From Vibrio campbellii CAIM 519 = NBRC 15631 = ATCC 25920 (GTDB taxonomy: Bacteria; Pseudomonadota; Gammaproteobacteria; Enterobacterales; Vibrionaceae): DNA of 64,000 nt. The DNA lies in contig NZ_CP015864.1 in assembly GCF_002163755.1 (NCBI RefSeq), positions 372,001 through 436,000 of the forward strand, given 5' to 3'. Below are positions 9,944-18,461 of this stretch, in pieces (positions within the stretch are counted from its first letter, which is position 1; each line of letters starts with the position of its first letter). A program made the position numbers and the translations under genes. The notes under the pieces were generated by a model. That model saw only the letters and a list, made by a program, of their open reading frames with translations, was not told the origin of the DNA and ran no database searches.

Positions 9944-10698
9944 TTAAAAATATATCCTTTACCATGCACGGTTTGGATTCGGTCGTTCGACATACCCTCC
10001 GCAATAAGACGCTTACGCACACGACTTAGATGCATGTCGAGGGCGCGATCGTATTGGCTGAACTGACGTTCTAAAACCGTTTGATAAAGGAAGGGTTTAC
10101 TCAAAACTTCTTCACGGTGCTCGACCAAGGTCCACAGAAGTTTGAATTGAATAGGGGTCAGCTGAATTGGGGCCATCTCAGGGCGATGATGTATATTGAC
10201 CGTGTGATTTTGTTTATCGAGCAGCAGCTCTCTTTCACTCAATTGTGTGGGGGAGTTGGGCTGTTGGATAAGTTGAGTGCGACGCAAAATCGCTTCAATG
10301 CGTAAGCTCACTTCCGTGAAGTTACAGGGTTTAGTGATGTAATCGTCGGCACCACATTTAAGTCCCTGAATTCGATATTCTTCTGCACCGTAAGCGGTAA
10401 GCATGACAACTGGGGTCTGTGACTGCGAGCGAATCACATTGAGTACTTCAAAGCCGTTTAGGTTGGGTAAGTTAACGTCCAGAATGACCAAGTCGAAGGC
10501 TTGTTGCTGGAATGCCTTTAACGCGGCGTCTCCTTCAAGCATTGAAACAACCTGGTAGCACTTCGCTTTAAGAAGCTCTGTCAGTTGTAGGTTCAGGTCT
10601 GGGTCATCTTCGGCCAACAAAATTGATGGAGCGGGAGCGGGTGGAATCGAAGATCTAATTGGCTTTGTATTAATATCTTTTAGTATTGAGCTGAACAT
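9940..10698 (-). CDS. peuR: OmpR-family response regulator of the PeuR type
   Basis: 252 residues: a receiver domain with the acidic pair AEDD and phosphoacceptor LVILDVNLPN (Asp74), then a winged-helix DNA-binding domain ending RIQTVHGKGYIFK. About 27 residues precede the receiver domain (proline-rich SSIPPAPAPS), longer than usual for OmpR proteins, and no good ribosome-binding site stands before the ATG, so the true start may be further in. The gene is first in the three-gene set and has a near-palindromic Fur box just upstream, placing the whole set under iron control. It would activate the receptor gene when its kinase is stimulated. Confidence 0.78.
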   Translation of the reverse strand: MFSSILKDINTKPIRSSIPPAPAPSILLAEDDPDLNLQLTELLKAKCYQVVSMLEGDAALKAFQQQAFDLVILDVNLPNLNGFEVLNVIRSQSQTPVVMLTAYGAEEYRIQGLKCGADDYITKPCNFTEVSLRIEAILRRTQLIQQPNSPTQLSERELLLDKQNHTVNIHHRPEMAPIQLTPIQFKLLWTLVEHREEVLSKPFLYQTVLERQFSQYDRALDMHLSRVRKRLIAEGMSNDRIQTVHGKGYIFK

Positions 10699-10719
10699 AA
10701 TGGAAGATGATTAATTGTT

Positions 10720-10738
10720 GATAATGTAAATTATTATC
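10720..10738 (-). promoter_or_regulatory. Fur box upstream of the regulator-kinase-receptor set
   Basis: GATAATGTAAATTATTATC, 16 of 19 matches to the Fur consensus and inside a longer palindrome (TTGTTGATAAT / ATTATCAACAA). It lies 22 bp before the response-regulator start. Confidence 0.75.
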
Positions 10739-10855
10739 AACAATTCTCAAGTAACAATCAATCTGGTCAATAAGAAGCTCGCTCGTTACTTCAATCGTAT
10801 CGTTAAATTGCGACATATTTGGAAGTTTTATACTGAGGCGATGCACTGTGGACAT

Positions 10856-10882
10856 AAAAAAACACCAGGCGTGGTGGTTTTT
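10856..10882. terminator. Bidirectional terminator-like hairpin
   Basis: A run of A, stem CACCA / TGGTG with a four-base loop, and a run of T. On the minus strand it follows a possible 32-residue ORF. No annotated + strand gene ends before it. Confidence 0.6.
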
Positions 10883-10981
10883 TCAGTAGTAGCAAAAGAA
10901 ACTATTTATTTTCTTAACTTCTGACTGAAGTTGCTGTAGCTGATTAATCTTGTCTAGTAGGTCTAGGGATTGGTAGCCCAT
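10883..10981 (-). CDS. Possible 32-residue peptide ORF
   Basis: Short frame starting MGYQSLDLLDKINQLQQL and ending NSFFCYY, with a leucine/glutamine-rich heptad pattern in the middle. It ends directly at a terminator hairpin, which suggests a real transcript. A ribosome-binding site is not clear, and an overlapping frame (MMNTAFYGLPIPRPTRQD) starts a few bases upstream, so this could equally be a remnant of a longer frame broken by a shift. Function unknown. Confidence 0.25.
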   Translation of the reverse strand: MGYQSLDLLDKINQLQQLQSEVKKINSFFCYY

Positions 10982-11495
10982 AGAAAGCAGTATTCATCAT
11001 TTGACCTTTCTTTTTTGTTCTTTGATCGCGATGACCACATGAGGTGTGGGTTTTAATGTGCTACAAATGACGTAGAGAAATAATATATTTACAATTGTTA
11101 TATTTAAAAATATATACCCTAAAATCACTTTTATTCCTTTCTGATGGAGTGTCACTTCCATGTGACAAGCTTTTCGTCTTAACCCTGATAAAGACGGCTT
11201 AATCAATGTATATTTCATTTTTGAAATGTTCAAATAAAATAACACTGCAAAAATGGAATGATAATTTGCAAGTTTTCCGATTTAGATTATTAAAATTATC
11301 GGTGTATATTTCTTGGGGAACGGAAATACGGAGTGATTCCGTTTTGATTTTTAAATATGTGAATAATAATTATCAGATTAAATTTAATTCTGTGTATTAA
11401 ATTTATCTTAATATAATTCTTCGTCACTAGGCAGTTTTATTTTGTGAAGTTTAATTATCAGAAGTTTAATTCGAAATTATTTTAAAGGGTGATTT
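10982..11495. other. AT-rich gap upstream of the ATP synthase operon
   Basis: 514 bp with strong A/T bias. It must hold the promoter of the ATP synthase operon. A minus-strand frame (10997-11245, 82 codons, hydrophobic middle) has no ribosome-binding site and I do not call it. I see no RNA gene or mobile element here. Confidence 0.5.
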
Positions 11496-11894
11496 ATGGA
11501 AGCTAGTATTCACGACGATCCAATATTGGTGGCAGGCAAGAGGATTCTGATTGCTCAAGCAACTTTGGGTCTGGTATTCATCGCGTATGAGTACATGCGA
11601 AGCGGCTCTCTCAGTGCTGAGTCAGCGATTACTGGGGTGCTTATCGCGATTCTTCCATCTCTGTTCGGCATGGTATTCGCGTCCATTAAATCTAGGGTGA
11701 AACCAGAAGAGAGTTTGCGTGACCTCATGCATCTGAGTCGAAATATCAAAGTCATTTACACCATTGTGATGTTTGTTTTGACGTTTCGATTTATGGCTCT
11801 TCGCAACATCGTGGTCCTGATAGGCTTTTGTGTGACGATGTTTGGTCACTTCTTAACGCCGCTGTTCAGAGACCGCTTCGAAAGGAAGGCATAA
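11496..11894 (+). CDS. atpI: ATP synthase protein I (AtpI)
   Basis: 132 residues with four hydrophobic segments, the typical size and shape of AtpI, the assembly factor encoded first in many F-type ATP synthase operons. An AAAGGG ribosome-binding site precedes the ATG. The next gene starts immediately after its stop codon. AtpI diverges quickly, so the call depends mainly on position ahead of atpB and on the membrane pattern. Confidence 0.8.
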   Translation: MEASIHDDPILVAGKRILIAQATLGLVFIAYEYMRSGSLSAESAITGVLIAILPSLFGMVFASIKSRVKPEESLRDLMHLSRNIKVIYTIVMFVLTFRFMALRNIVVLIGFCVTMFGHFLTPLFRDRFERKA

Positions 11895-12662
11895 ATGGAG
11901 ACTGTCCAGTCCGCTCATGAATATATTGAGCACCACCTGACCTTTCTCACCGCCGGCGACGGTTGGTTTGGAATTAACCTTGATTCCATGATCATGGTCT
12001 GGCTGACGGGGCTCGTTTTCATCCTTTCATTCCGTTATGCGGTGACGAAAGGAACGAAAGGAGTACCAGGACGATTCCAGTGTTTGATCGAGATAATATT
12101 TGAGTTCGTCGATGACATCGTAAAAGAAATATTTCAAGCTAAGGACAAGTTAATTGGTCCTTTAGCACTGACAATATTTGTTTGGGTGTTATTAATGAAT
12201 GCCGTGGATTTGTTACCGATTGATTTAATTCCTGCACTTACTCGTGCTGTAGGCGTTGAACACTTCCGTGACTTACCATCCGCCGACGTCAATATTACGA
12301 TGTCGATGGCATTAGGCGTATTTATTTTGGTGTTGGGTTATACGTTTAAAAACAAAGGCGTGAAAGGTTTTATTAAAGAGTTAACTACTCAACCATTTTC
12401 ACATCCGCTGTTATATCCAGTGAACTTAGTTCTTGAATTGGTAACGTTAATTTCTAAACCAATATCTTTAGGTCTTCGATTGTTTGGCAATATGTATGCA
12501 GGTGAAATGATCTTCATTCTAATTGCATTAATGCCGTGGTGGATGCAATGGGCACTAAGTGTTCCTTGGGCACTGTTCCACATTCTTATTGTTGTTCTTC
12601 AAGCGTTTATTTTTATGGTACTGACCGTGGTTTATCTCGGCATGGCTGTTGAAGAGCATTAA
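11895..12662 (+). CDS. atpB: ATP synthase F0 subunit a
   Basis: 255 residues, inner-membrane stator subunit forming the proton half-channels with the c ring. Several hydrophobic helices are visible. The essential arginine lies in the conserved segment ISLGLRLFGNMYAGEM (LRLFGN). A second family segment is near the C-terminus (FHILIVVLQAFIFMVLTVVYL). Start and stop fit the family length (E. coli 271), and it directly abuts atpI. Confidence 0.95.
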   Translation: METVQSAHEYIEHHLTFLTAGDGWFGINLDSMIMVWLTGLVFILSFRYAVTKGTKGVPGRFQCLIEIIFEFVDDIVKEIFQAKDKLIGPLALTIFVWVLLMNAVDLLPIDLIPALTRAVGVEHFRDLPSADVNITMSMALGVFILVLGYTFKNKGVKGFIKELTTQPFSHPLLYPVNLVLELVTLISKPISLGLRLFGNMYAGEMIFILIALMPWWMQWALSVPWALFHILIVVLQAFIFMVLTVVYLGMAVEEH

Positions 12663-12711
12663 TTTCAAAAATCTTGTTTCTTAATTAAAAAATTCAATTC
12701 TAGGAGTTGTT

Positions 12712-12948
12712 ATGGATATCGTTAGCGCAGTTCTTTACGTGGCGGGTGCACTACTGATCGGTCTTGGTGCAGCGGGTGCCGCAGCAGGTATCGGTAACCT
12801 TGCAGGTAAATACCTTGAAGGTGTGGCTCGTCAACCTGATCTGACCCCAATGCTTCGTACTCAGTTCTTCATCATGATGGGTCTTGTGGACGCGGTGCCA
12901 ATGATCGGTGTAGGTATCGGCTTGTACATCATCTTCGCTGTAGCGTAA
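12712..12948 (+). CDS. atpE: ATP synthase F0 subunit c
   Basis: 78 residues, two transmembrane helices joined by the conserved polar loop ARQPDLTPMLRTQFF. The ion-carrying residue is Asp60 in MGLVDAVPMIGVG, as in the E. coli proton-type ring. The Gln/Glu/Ser-Thr set of sodium-binding rings is absent, so the enzyme is predicted to use protons. AGGAG ribosome-binding site six bases before the ATG. Confidence 0.97.
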   Translation: MDIVSAVLYVAGALLIGLGAAGAAAGIGNLAGKYLEGVARQPDLTPMLRTQFFIMMGLVDAVPMIGVGIGLYIIFAVA

Positions 12949-12991
12949 TTCGAATTAATAATTTTCATAACGTTATAGAAGAGAGGGTGCT

Positions 12992-13462
12992 ATGAACTTA
13001 AATGCCTCAATGTTTGGTCAGGCGATCTCCTTCGTGATTTTCGTTTGGCTGTGCATGAAATATGTCTGGCCACCACTTGTAAAACTGCTTGATGAGCGTC
13101 GTGCTGAAATTGCCCAAGGTCTTGAGCAAACAGAAAAAGCAGCACAAGAGTTAGAACTAGCAAAAGCGAATGGTGACGCGCTGCTGACAGAAGCTCGCTC
13201 AAAAGCTCAAGCCATCATTAACCAAGGTAAGCAACGTCAAGAACAGATGGTAGCGGAAGCGGTTGATCTGGCAAATCAAGAGAAAGCGCGCATTGTCGCA
13301 GAAGGCAAAGCAGAAGTGGAAAGCGAACGCAGCAAAGTTCGCCAAGAGCTGAAAGATGAAATGGCGGACCTGGTGATTGAAAGTGCCAGCAAGCTGATTA
13401 ATCGCAATCTGGATAGCTCGGCTAACCGCGACTTGGTGAACCGCTTCATCAACGAAATGTAG
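12992..13462 (+). CDS. atpF: ATP synthase F0 subunit b
   Basis: 156 residues, same length as the E. coli b subunit. One N-terminal membrane helix (GQAISFVIFVWLCMKYVW), then a long charged alanine-rich helix that forms the peripheral stalk dimer. GAGAGG ribosome-binding site. It reads into atpH eight bases downstream. Confidence 0.96.
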   Translation: MNLNASMFGQAISFVIFVWLCMKYVWPPLVKLLDERRAEIAQGLEQTEKAAQELELAKANGDALLTEARSKAQAIINQGKQRQEQMVAEAVDLANQEKARIVAEGKAEVESERSKVRQELKDEMADLVIESASKLINRNLDSSANRDLVNRFINEM

Positions 13463-13470
13463 GAGGGCAC

Positions 13471-14013
13471 ATGTCCGAATTGACAGTGGTAGCTCAACCC
13501 TACGCAAAAGCGGCGTTTGATTACGCACGCGACGCAGAATGCTTGGACGATTGGCAACAAATGTTTGCGATTACCCAAGTGGTCTTGGAACAACCTAACA
13601 CGCTTCTGGTCTTGAATGATCTTGATGAAGACGGTTCTGAACAACCATTGTTGGATCTGATTCTTCATGCTGGCGGTGAATGGTTGAATCAAAACTTCGA
13701 GAATTTTCTTCGCATTATGCAAGAGAACAAGCGCTTAAAAGCGCTCAGTGAAGTAAACGTTCAGTTCCAAGAGATGAAAGCGGATTACGAACGAACCATG
13801 ATAGTAACAGTGCGTGCTTCAGAACCTCTGGATGAGGAACAGATGGCAAGGCTTAAACAAGCGTTAACCGAAAAATACGGTAAAGCCATCACACTAGAAA
13901 CACAACTGGATCCATCCCTTGTAGGTGGTGTGGTGATCACAGCAGGGCAGACCGTGTATGACGGCAGTGTCCTCACCAACCTAAGCCGATTGGCGACTAA
14001 CCTACATGTGTAA
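13471..14013 (+). CDS. atpH: ATP synthase F1 subunit delta
   Basis: 180 residues, family length. Starts MSELTVVAQPYAKAAFDYA, a typical OSCP/delta N-terminus, and ends with the conserved LVGGVVITAGQTVYDGSVLTN region. It couples the b stalk to the top of the alpha/beta hexamer. Strong GGAGG ribosome-binding site. Confidence 0.96.
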   Translation: MSELTVVAQPYAKAAFDYARDAECLDDWQQMFAITQVVLEQPNTLLVLNDLDEDGSEQPLLDLILHAGGEWLNQNFENFLRIMQENKRLKALSEVNVQFQEMKADYERTMIVTVRASEPLDEEQMARLKQALTEKYGKAITLETQLDPSLVGGVVITAGQTVYDGSVLTNLSRLATNLHV

Positions 14014-14025
14014 CGGGGTATAGAA

Positions 14026-15564
14026 ATGCAATTAAATTCAAATGAAATCAGTGAATTAATCAGAGAGCGAATTGTTAACTTCAACCTCGAAAGTGAAGCG
14101 AGAAATGAAGGTACTATCGTCTCTGTGAGTGACGGCATCATCACAATTCACGGTCTTGCAGATGTTATGCAAGGCGAGATGCTAGAACTGCCAAATAATC
14201 GCTTCGCGTTGGCACTGAACTTAGAGCGTCATTCCGTCGGCGCGGTTGTGATGGGTCCATATGCGGACTTGTCAGAAGGGATGAAAGTAAAAGGCACCGG
14301 TCGTATTCTTGAAGTGCCAGTCGGCAACGGTTTGCTAGGTCGCGTAGTGAACACGCTAGGTCAACCAATCGATGGTAAAGGCGCAGTGTCATTCGATCGT
14401 ATGGACCCTGTTGAGGTGATTGCCCCTGGTGTTATCGACCGTAAGTCTGTCGATCAGCCAATCCAAACCGGTTACAAAGCGGTAGACTCCATGGTGCCAA
14501 TCGGTCGTGGTCAACGTGAGTTGATCATCGGTGACCGTCAGACAGGTAAAACCGCGATGGCGATTGATGCCATCATCAACCAAAAAGAACTGGGCGTTAA
14601 ATGTATTTACGTCGCAATTGGTCAAAAAGCATCGACCATTGCCAACGTGGTTCGCAAACTAGAAGAGCACGGCGCACTAGAAAACACCATTGTTGTGGTT
14701 GCGTCAGCATCAGAAGCGGCAGCTCTGCAATACCTCGCGCCATACGCAGGTTGTACCATGGGCGAATACTTCCGTGACCGTGGTGAAGATGCGCTGATTG
14801 TTTATGATGACCTATCAAAACAAGCGGTGGCTTACCGTCAAATCTCACTACTGCTAAAACGTCCACCAGGTCGTGAAGCCTTCCCTGGTGATGTTTTCTA
14901 CCTCCACTCACGCCTTCTAGAACGTGCTGCACGTGTTAACGAAGAATACGTAGAGCGATTCACTAACGGTGAAGTGAAAGGCAAAACAGGTTCTCTAACC
15001 GCATTGCCAATCATCGAAACCCAAGCGGGTGACGTATCGGCGTTCGTACCAACCAACGTAATCTCGATTACCGATGGTCAAATCTTCCTACAAACTCAGC
15101 TATTCAACTCAGGCTTACGTCCAGCGGTTGACCCAGGTATTTCGGTATCTCGTGTAGGTGGTGCAGCGCAAACCAAAGTGATCAAGAAACTGTCGGGTGG
15201 TATTCGTACCGCGTTGGCGCAATACCGTGAATTGGCCGCATTTGCTCAGTTCTCTTCTGACCTCGATGAAGCGACTCGTCGTCAGCTTGACCACGGTGAG
15301 AAAGTAACGGAACTCATGAAGCAGAAGCAGTACGCACCAATGACGGTTGCTGAGCAAGCACTGGCGGTCTTTGCAGCAGAGAAGGGCTACCTCACTGATG
15401 TGGCACTAAACCAAATCTCTCGTTTTGAAGAAGAGTTGATGGCATTTGGTCGTACAAACGCGCAGCCGCTACTGGACAAGATCAACCAATCCGGTGATTA
15501 CAACGACGAGATCGAGAGTGAGCTACACAGCTTGCTGAAAGAGTTCACTGCGCTGCAATCGTAG
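14026..15564 (+). CDS. atpA: ATP synthase F1 subunit alpha
   Basis: 512 residues. Walker A motif GDRQTGKT at residues 169-176 and the alpha-type catalytic-interface region with LLLKRPPGREAFPGDVFYLHSRLLERAARV. The length is one residue from the E. coli protein. No truncation or missing motif. Twelve bases separate it from atpH, with a GGGG ribosome-binding site. Confidence 0.98.
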   Translation: MQLNSNEISELIRERIVNFNLESEARNEGTIVSVSDGIITIHGLADVMQGEMLELPNNRFALALNLERHSVGAVVMGPYADLSEGMKVKGTGRILEVPVGNGLLGRVVNTLGQPIDGKGAVSFDRMDPVEVIAPGVIDRKSVDQPIQTGYKAVDSMVPIGRGQRELIIGDRQTGKTAMAIDAIINQKELGVKCIYVAIGQKASTIANVVRKLEEHGALENTIVVVASASEAAALQYLAPYAGCTMGEYFRDRGEDALIVYDDLSKQAVAYRQISLLLKRPPGREAFPGDVFYLHSRLLERAARVNEEYVERFTNGEVKGKTGSLTALPIIETQAGDVSAFVPTNVISITDGQIFLQTQLFNSGLRPAVDPGISVSRVGGAAQTKVIKKLSGGIRTALAQYRELAAFAQFSSDLDEATRRQLDHGEKVTELMKQKQYAPMTVAEQALAVFAAEKGYLTDVALNQISRFEEELMAFGRTNAQPLLDKINQSGDYNDEIESELHSLLKEFTALQS

Positions 15565-15585
15565 GACCACTAACAGGAGTCCGTT

Positions 15586-16446
15586 ATGGCAAATACCAAA
15601 GAGATTCGCACCAAAATTGCTAGCGTGAGTAGCACGCAAAAGATTACGAGTGCGATGCAAATGGTCGCCGCCAGCAAGATGCGCAAAGTGCAGGAGAACA
15701 TGCAGGCGTCCCGTCCTTACGCAGAGAACATGCGTAAGGTTATCGGTCACGTCTCGTCCGGTACGCTGGAGTACAGTCATCCTTTCCTTCAAGAACGCGA
15801 AGTGAAGCGAGTGGCTTACATCATCATCTCATCCGATCGAGGTTTGTGTGGTGGCCTGAACAGTAATTTGTTCAAAAAAGTATTGGCAGAAATGCAGGAC
15901 TGGCAAGAGAAGGGCGTTGAAGTAGATACGACGCTCATTGGTTCGAAAGCAATCAGCTTTTTCCAGTCCCTCGGGAAAGTAATGGCACAGACTTCTGGGC
16001 TTGGTGATGCACCAAAATTGGAAGATATGTTGGGTGCGGTTAACGCCATGATGGAGCACTACTCCGAAGGCAAAATTGACCGCTTGTTCCTTGTTTACAA
16101 CCAGTTTGTAAACACCATGGTGCAAAAACCAACGGTATTGCAGATGCTGCCGTTTCCGAAAGAAGACATTTCACGTGATAAAGAGGCTCGTTGGGATTAC
16201 CTCTACGAGCAGTCTCCTCAAGACATTCTCAACCACCTGATTCAACGCTACGTGGAATCACTGGTTTATCAGGGTGTGGTTGAGAGTATCGCTTGTGAAC
16301 AAGCCGCGCGGATGATGGCAATGTCTGCCGCGACTGATAACGCAGCGCAACTGATTGAAGACCTACAGCTAGTTTACAACAAAGCGCGTCAAGCGGCGAT
16401 TACTCAAGAGTTGAGTGAAATTGTATCCGGCGCACAAGCGGTTTAG
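15586..16446 (+). CDS. atpG: ATP synthase F1 subunit gamma
   Basis: 286 residues, central rotor shaft. N-terminal helix with KEIRTKIASVSSTQKITSAM and C-terminal helix with MMAMSAATDNA...YNKARQAAITQELSEIVSGA, the two coiled-coil arms of gamma. SSDRGLCGGLN is the conserved Rossmann-like segment. AGGAG site before the ATG. Confidence 0.97.
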   Translation: MANTKEIRTKIASVSSTQKITSAMQMVAASKMRKVQENMQASRPYAENMRKVIGHVSSGTLEYSHPFLQEREVKRVAYIIISSDRGLCGGLNSNLFKKVLAEMQDWQEKGVEVDTTLIGSKAISFFQSLGKVMAQTSGLGDAPKLEDMLGAVNAMMEHYSEGKIDRLFLVYNQFVNTMVQKPTVLQMLPFPKEDISRDKEARWDYLYEQSPQDILNHLIQRYVESLVYQGVVESIACEQAARMMAMSAATDNAAQLIEDLQLVYNKARQAAITQELSEIVSGAQAV

Positions 16447-16469
16447 AGAGAGAATTTGAGGTTTAAATT

Positions 16470-17855
16470 ATGAGTATTGGCAAAATCGTCAAAGTCATCG
16501 GTGCTGTGGTCGACGTCGAGTTCGAACAAGGCAAAGGCCCGAAAGTTTACGATGCACTGAAAATCAACGATGGCAGCGATGGCTCACTGATGCTGGAAGT
16601 TCAGCAACAGTTGGGCGGCGGTGTGGTTCGCTGTATCGCAATGGGTTCTTCAGATGGTCTTAAACGTGGCTTAGAAGTGGAATCTACGGGTCACCCGATC
16701 ACGGTTCCAGTTGGTGAAGAAACCCTAGGTCGTATCATGAACGTGTTGGGTCATCCAATCGATGAATGTGGTCCAATCGGTGAGCAAGTGTCTTACGAGA
16801 TCCACCGTGATGCACCAAGCTACGAAGAGCAATCTAATAGCACCGCGCTACTAGAGACGGGCGTTAAAGTCATTGACTTGATTTGTCCGTTTGCGAAGGG
16901 CGGTAAGATCGGTCTGTTCGGTGGTGCGGGTGTAGGTAAGACGGTAAACATGATGGAGCTTATCAATAACATTGCTAAAGCTCACTCAGGTTTGTCGGTA
17001 TTTACCGGTGTAGGTGAACGTACTCGTGAGGGTAACGACTTCTACTACGAAATGAAGGAAGCGGGCGTTCTCGACAAAGTAGCCATGGTTTACGGTCAGA
17101 TGAACGAGCCACCGGGTAACCGTCTACGTGTTGCGTTAACAGGCTTGACCATCGCAGAACGTTTCCGTGATGAAGGTCGTGACGTACTGTTGTTCGTGGA
17201 TAACATTTACCGTTACACATTGGCAGGTACTGAGGTGTCGGCATTGCTTGGTCGTATGCCATCTGCGGTAGGTTACCAACCAACACTGGCAGAAGAGATG
17301 GGTGTGCTTCAAGAGCGTATCACGTCGACTAAGAATGGTTCTATCACGTCTATCCAAGCGGTTTACGTACCAGCGGATGACTTGACCGACCCATCGCCAG
17401 CAACTACTTTTGCGCACTTGGATGCGACGGTCGTTCTGTCTCGTAACATCGCTGCTTTGGGTCTGTACCCAGCGATTGACCCATTGGATTCAACATCCCG
17501 TCAGCTTGATCCTCAAGTGGTTGGTCAAGAGCATTACGATGTAGCGCGTAAAGTTCAGCAAACGCTACAACGTTACAAAGAGCTAAAAGACATCATTGCC
17601 ATCCTAGGTATGGATGAACTGTCTGAAGAAGATAAGCGCTTGGTATCTCGTGCTCGTAAAGTTGAACGTTTCCTAACTCAGCCTTACCACGTAGCTGAAG
17701 TGTTTACGGGTCAACCGGGTGTATTCGTTCCGCTAAAAGACACCATTGCAGGCTTTAAAGCGTTGCTTGATGGTCAGTACGACGACATCCCAGAGCAGGC
17801 ATTTATGTACTGCGGCAACATCGACGAAGTGCTTGAAAAAGCGAAAAAACTGTAA
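16470..17855 (+). CDS. atpD: ATP synthase F1 subunit beta
   Basis: 461 residues, the catalytic subunit. Walker A GGAGVGKT at 151-158, the catalytic glutamate in GVGERTREGNDFY, Walker B LLFVDNIYRYT, and the DELSEED-type segment (MDELSEEDKRL). All key residues are present, so this copy should be enzymatically competent. Confidence 0.98.
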   Translation: MSIGKIVKVIGAVVDVEFEQGKGPKVYDALKINDGSDGSLMLEVQQQLGGGVVRCIAMGSSDGLKRGLEVESTGHPITVPVGEETLGRIMNVLGHPIDECGPIGEQVSYEIHRDAPSYEEQSNSTALLETGVKVIDLICPFAKGGKIGLFGGAGVGKTVNMMELINNIAKAHSGLSVFTGVGERTREGNDFYYEMKEAGVLDKVAMVYGQMNEPPGNRLRVALTGLTIAERFRDEGRDVLLFVDNIYRYTLAGTEVSALLGRMPSAVGYQPTLAEEMGVLQERITSTKNGSITSIQAVYVPADDLTDPSPATTFAHLDATVVLSRNIAALGLYPAIDPLDSTSRQLDPQVVGQEHYDVARKVQQTLQRYKELKDIIAILGMDELSEEDKRLVSRARKVERFLTQPYHVAEVFTGQPGVFVPLKDTIAGFKALLDGQYDDIPEQAFMYCGNIDEVLEKAKKL

Positions 17856-17870
17856 AGCGCGGGAGGCAAT

Positions 17871-18308
17871 ATGGCCATAGCGGTTTCACAAAATACGTTT
17901 CAACTGAATGTGGTAAGTGCAGAGGGCACACTTTACTCAGGTCCAGCGCACGCTATCGCGGTAGCAGGTGCTGATGGTGAGTTAGGTATTCGTCCTGGTC
18001 ACTCACCGCTGATCAGTAAAATCAAGCCGGGTGTTGCTCGTATTACCGGTGACTTGTCGAAGCCTGAAGAGATTCTGTATGTCTCTGGTGGTTTGGTCGA
18101 AGTCCAACCCGATGTGGTTACTGTGCTAGCGGATACTGCGCTACACGGCAAAGACATCGACAAGGCAAGGGCAGAAGAAGCTCGCAGAGCGGCGGAAGAA
18201 AACATTCGCGCGCATGTGGACGACATCAGCTTTGCACAGGCACACATGGAGTTGAACAAAGCATTGGCGCAACTTCGTGCAGTAGAACTAACGATGAGAA
18301 TTCGTTAG
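17871..18308 (+). CDS. atpC: ATP synthase F1 subunit epsilon
   Basis: 145 residues: N-terminal beta-sandwich (FQLNVVSAEGTLYSGPA, GELGIRPGHSPL) and a C-terminal two-helix region, which in the family can inhibit ATP hydrolysis. GGGAGG ribosome-binding site. Last gene of the operon, followed by a terminator. Confidence 0.96.
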   Translation: MAIAVSQNTFQLNVVSAEGTLYSGPAHAIAVAGADGELGIRPGHSPLISKIKPGVARITGDLSKPEEILYVSGGLVEVQPDVVTVLADTALHGKDIDKARAEEARRAAEENIRAHVDDISFAQAHMELNKALAQLRAVELTMRIR

Positions 18309-18344
18309 TCACTTTTTCGGAATGCGGTCTGAAGAGTGGTAATC

Positions 18345-18377
18345 AACGGGGCAACTTCGGTTCGCCCCGTTTTATTT
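18345..18377 (+). terminator. Terminator of the ATP synthase operon
   Basis: Seven-base stem ACGGGGC / GCCCCGT followed by a T-rich run, 37 bp after the atpC stop. Confidence 0.85.
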
Positions 18378-18461
18378 TTAGTGAAAATCATAAAGGGATT
18401 GATTTGTTTGGGGAGGCCAAACGTAAGAGCTTTGCAAACACTTTTATATAGCGAGGAAAGC

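Noticed and set aside
10997..11245. 82-codon hydrophobic frame on the minus strand
   Set aside because: No ribosome-binding site at any of its Met codons and strong A/T bias that yields hydrophobic codons by chance.
11496..18308. Possible sodium-translocating (N-ATPase type) operon
   Set aside because: Gene order is the standard I-B-E-F-H-A-G-D-C and the c subunit lacks the sodium ligand set, carrying Asp60 as in proton-type rings.
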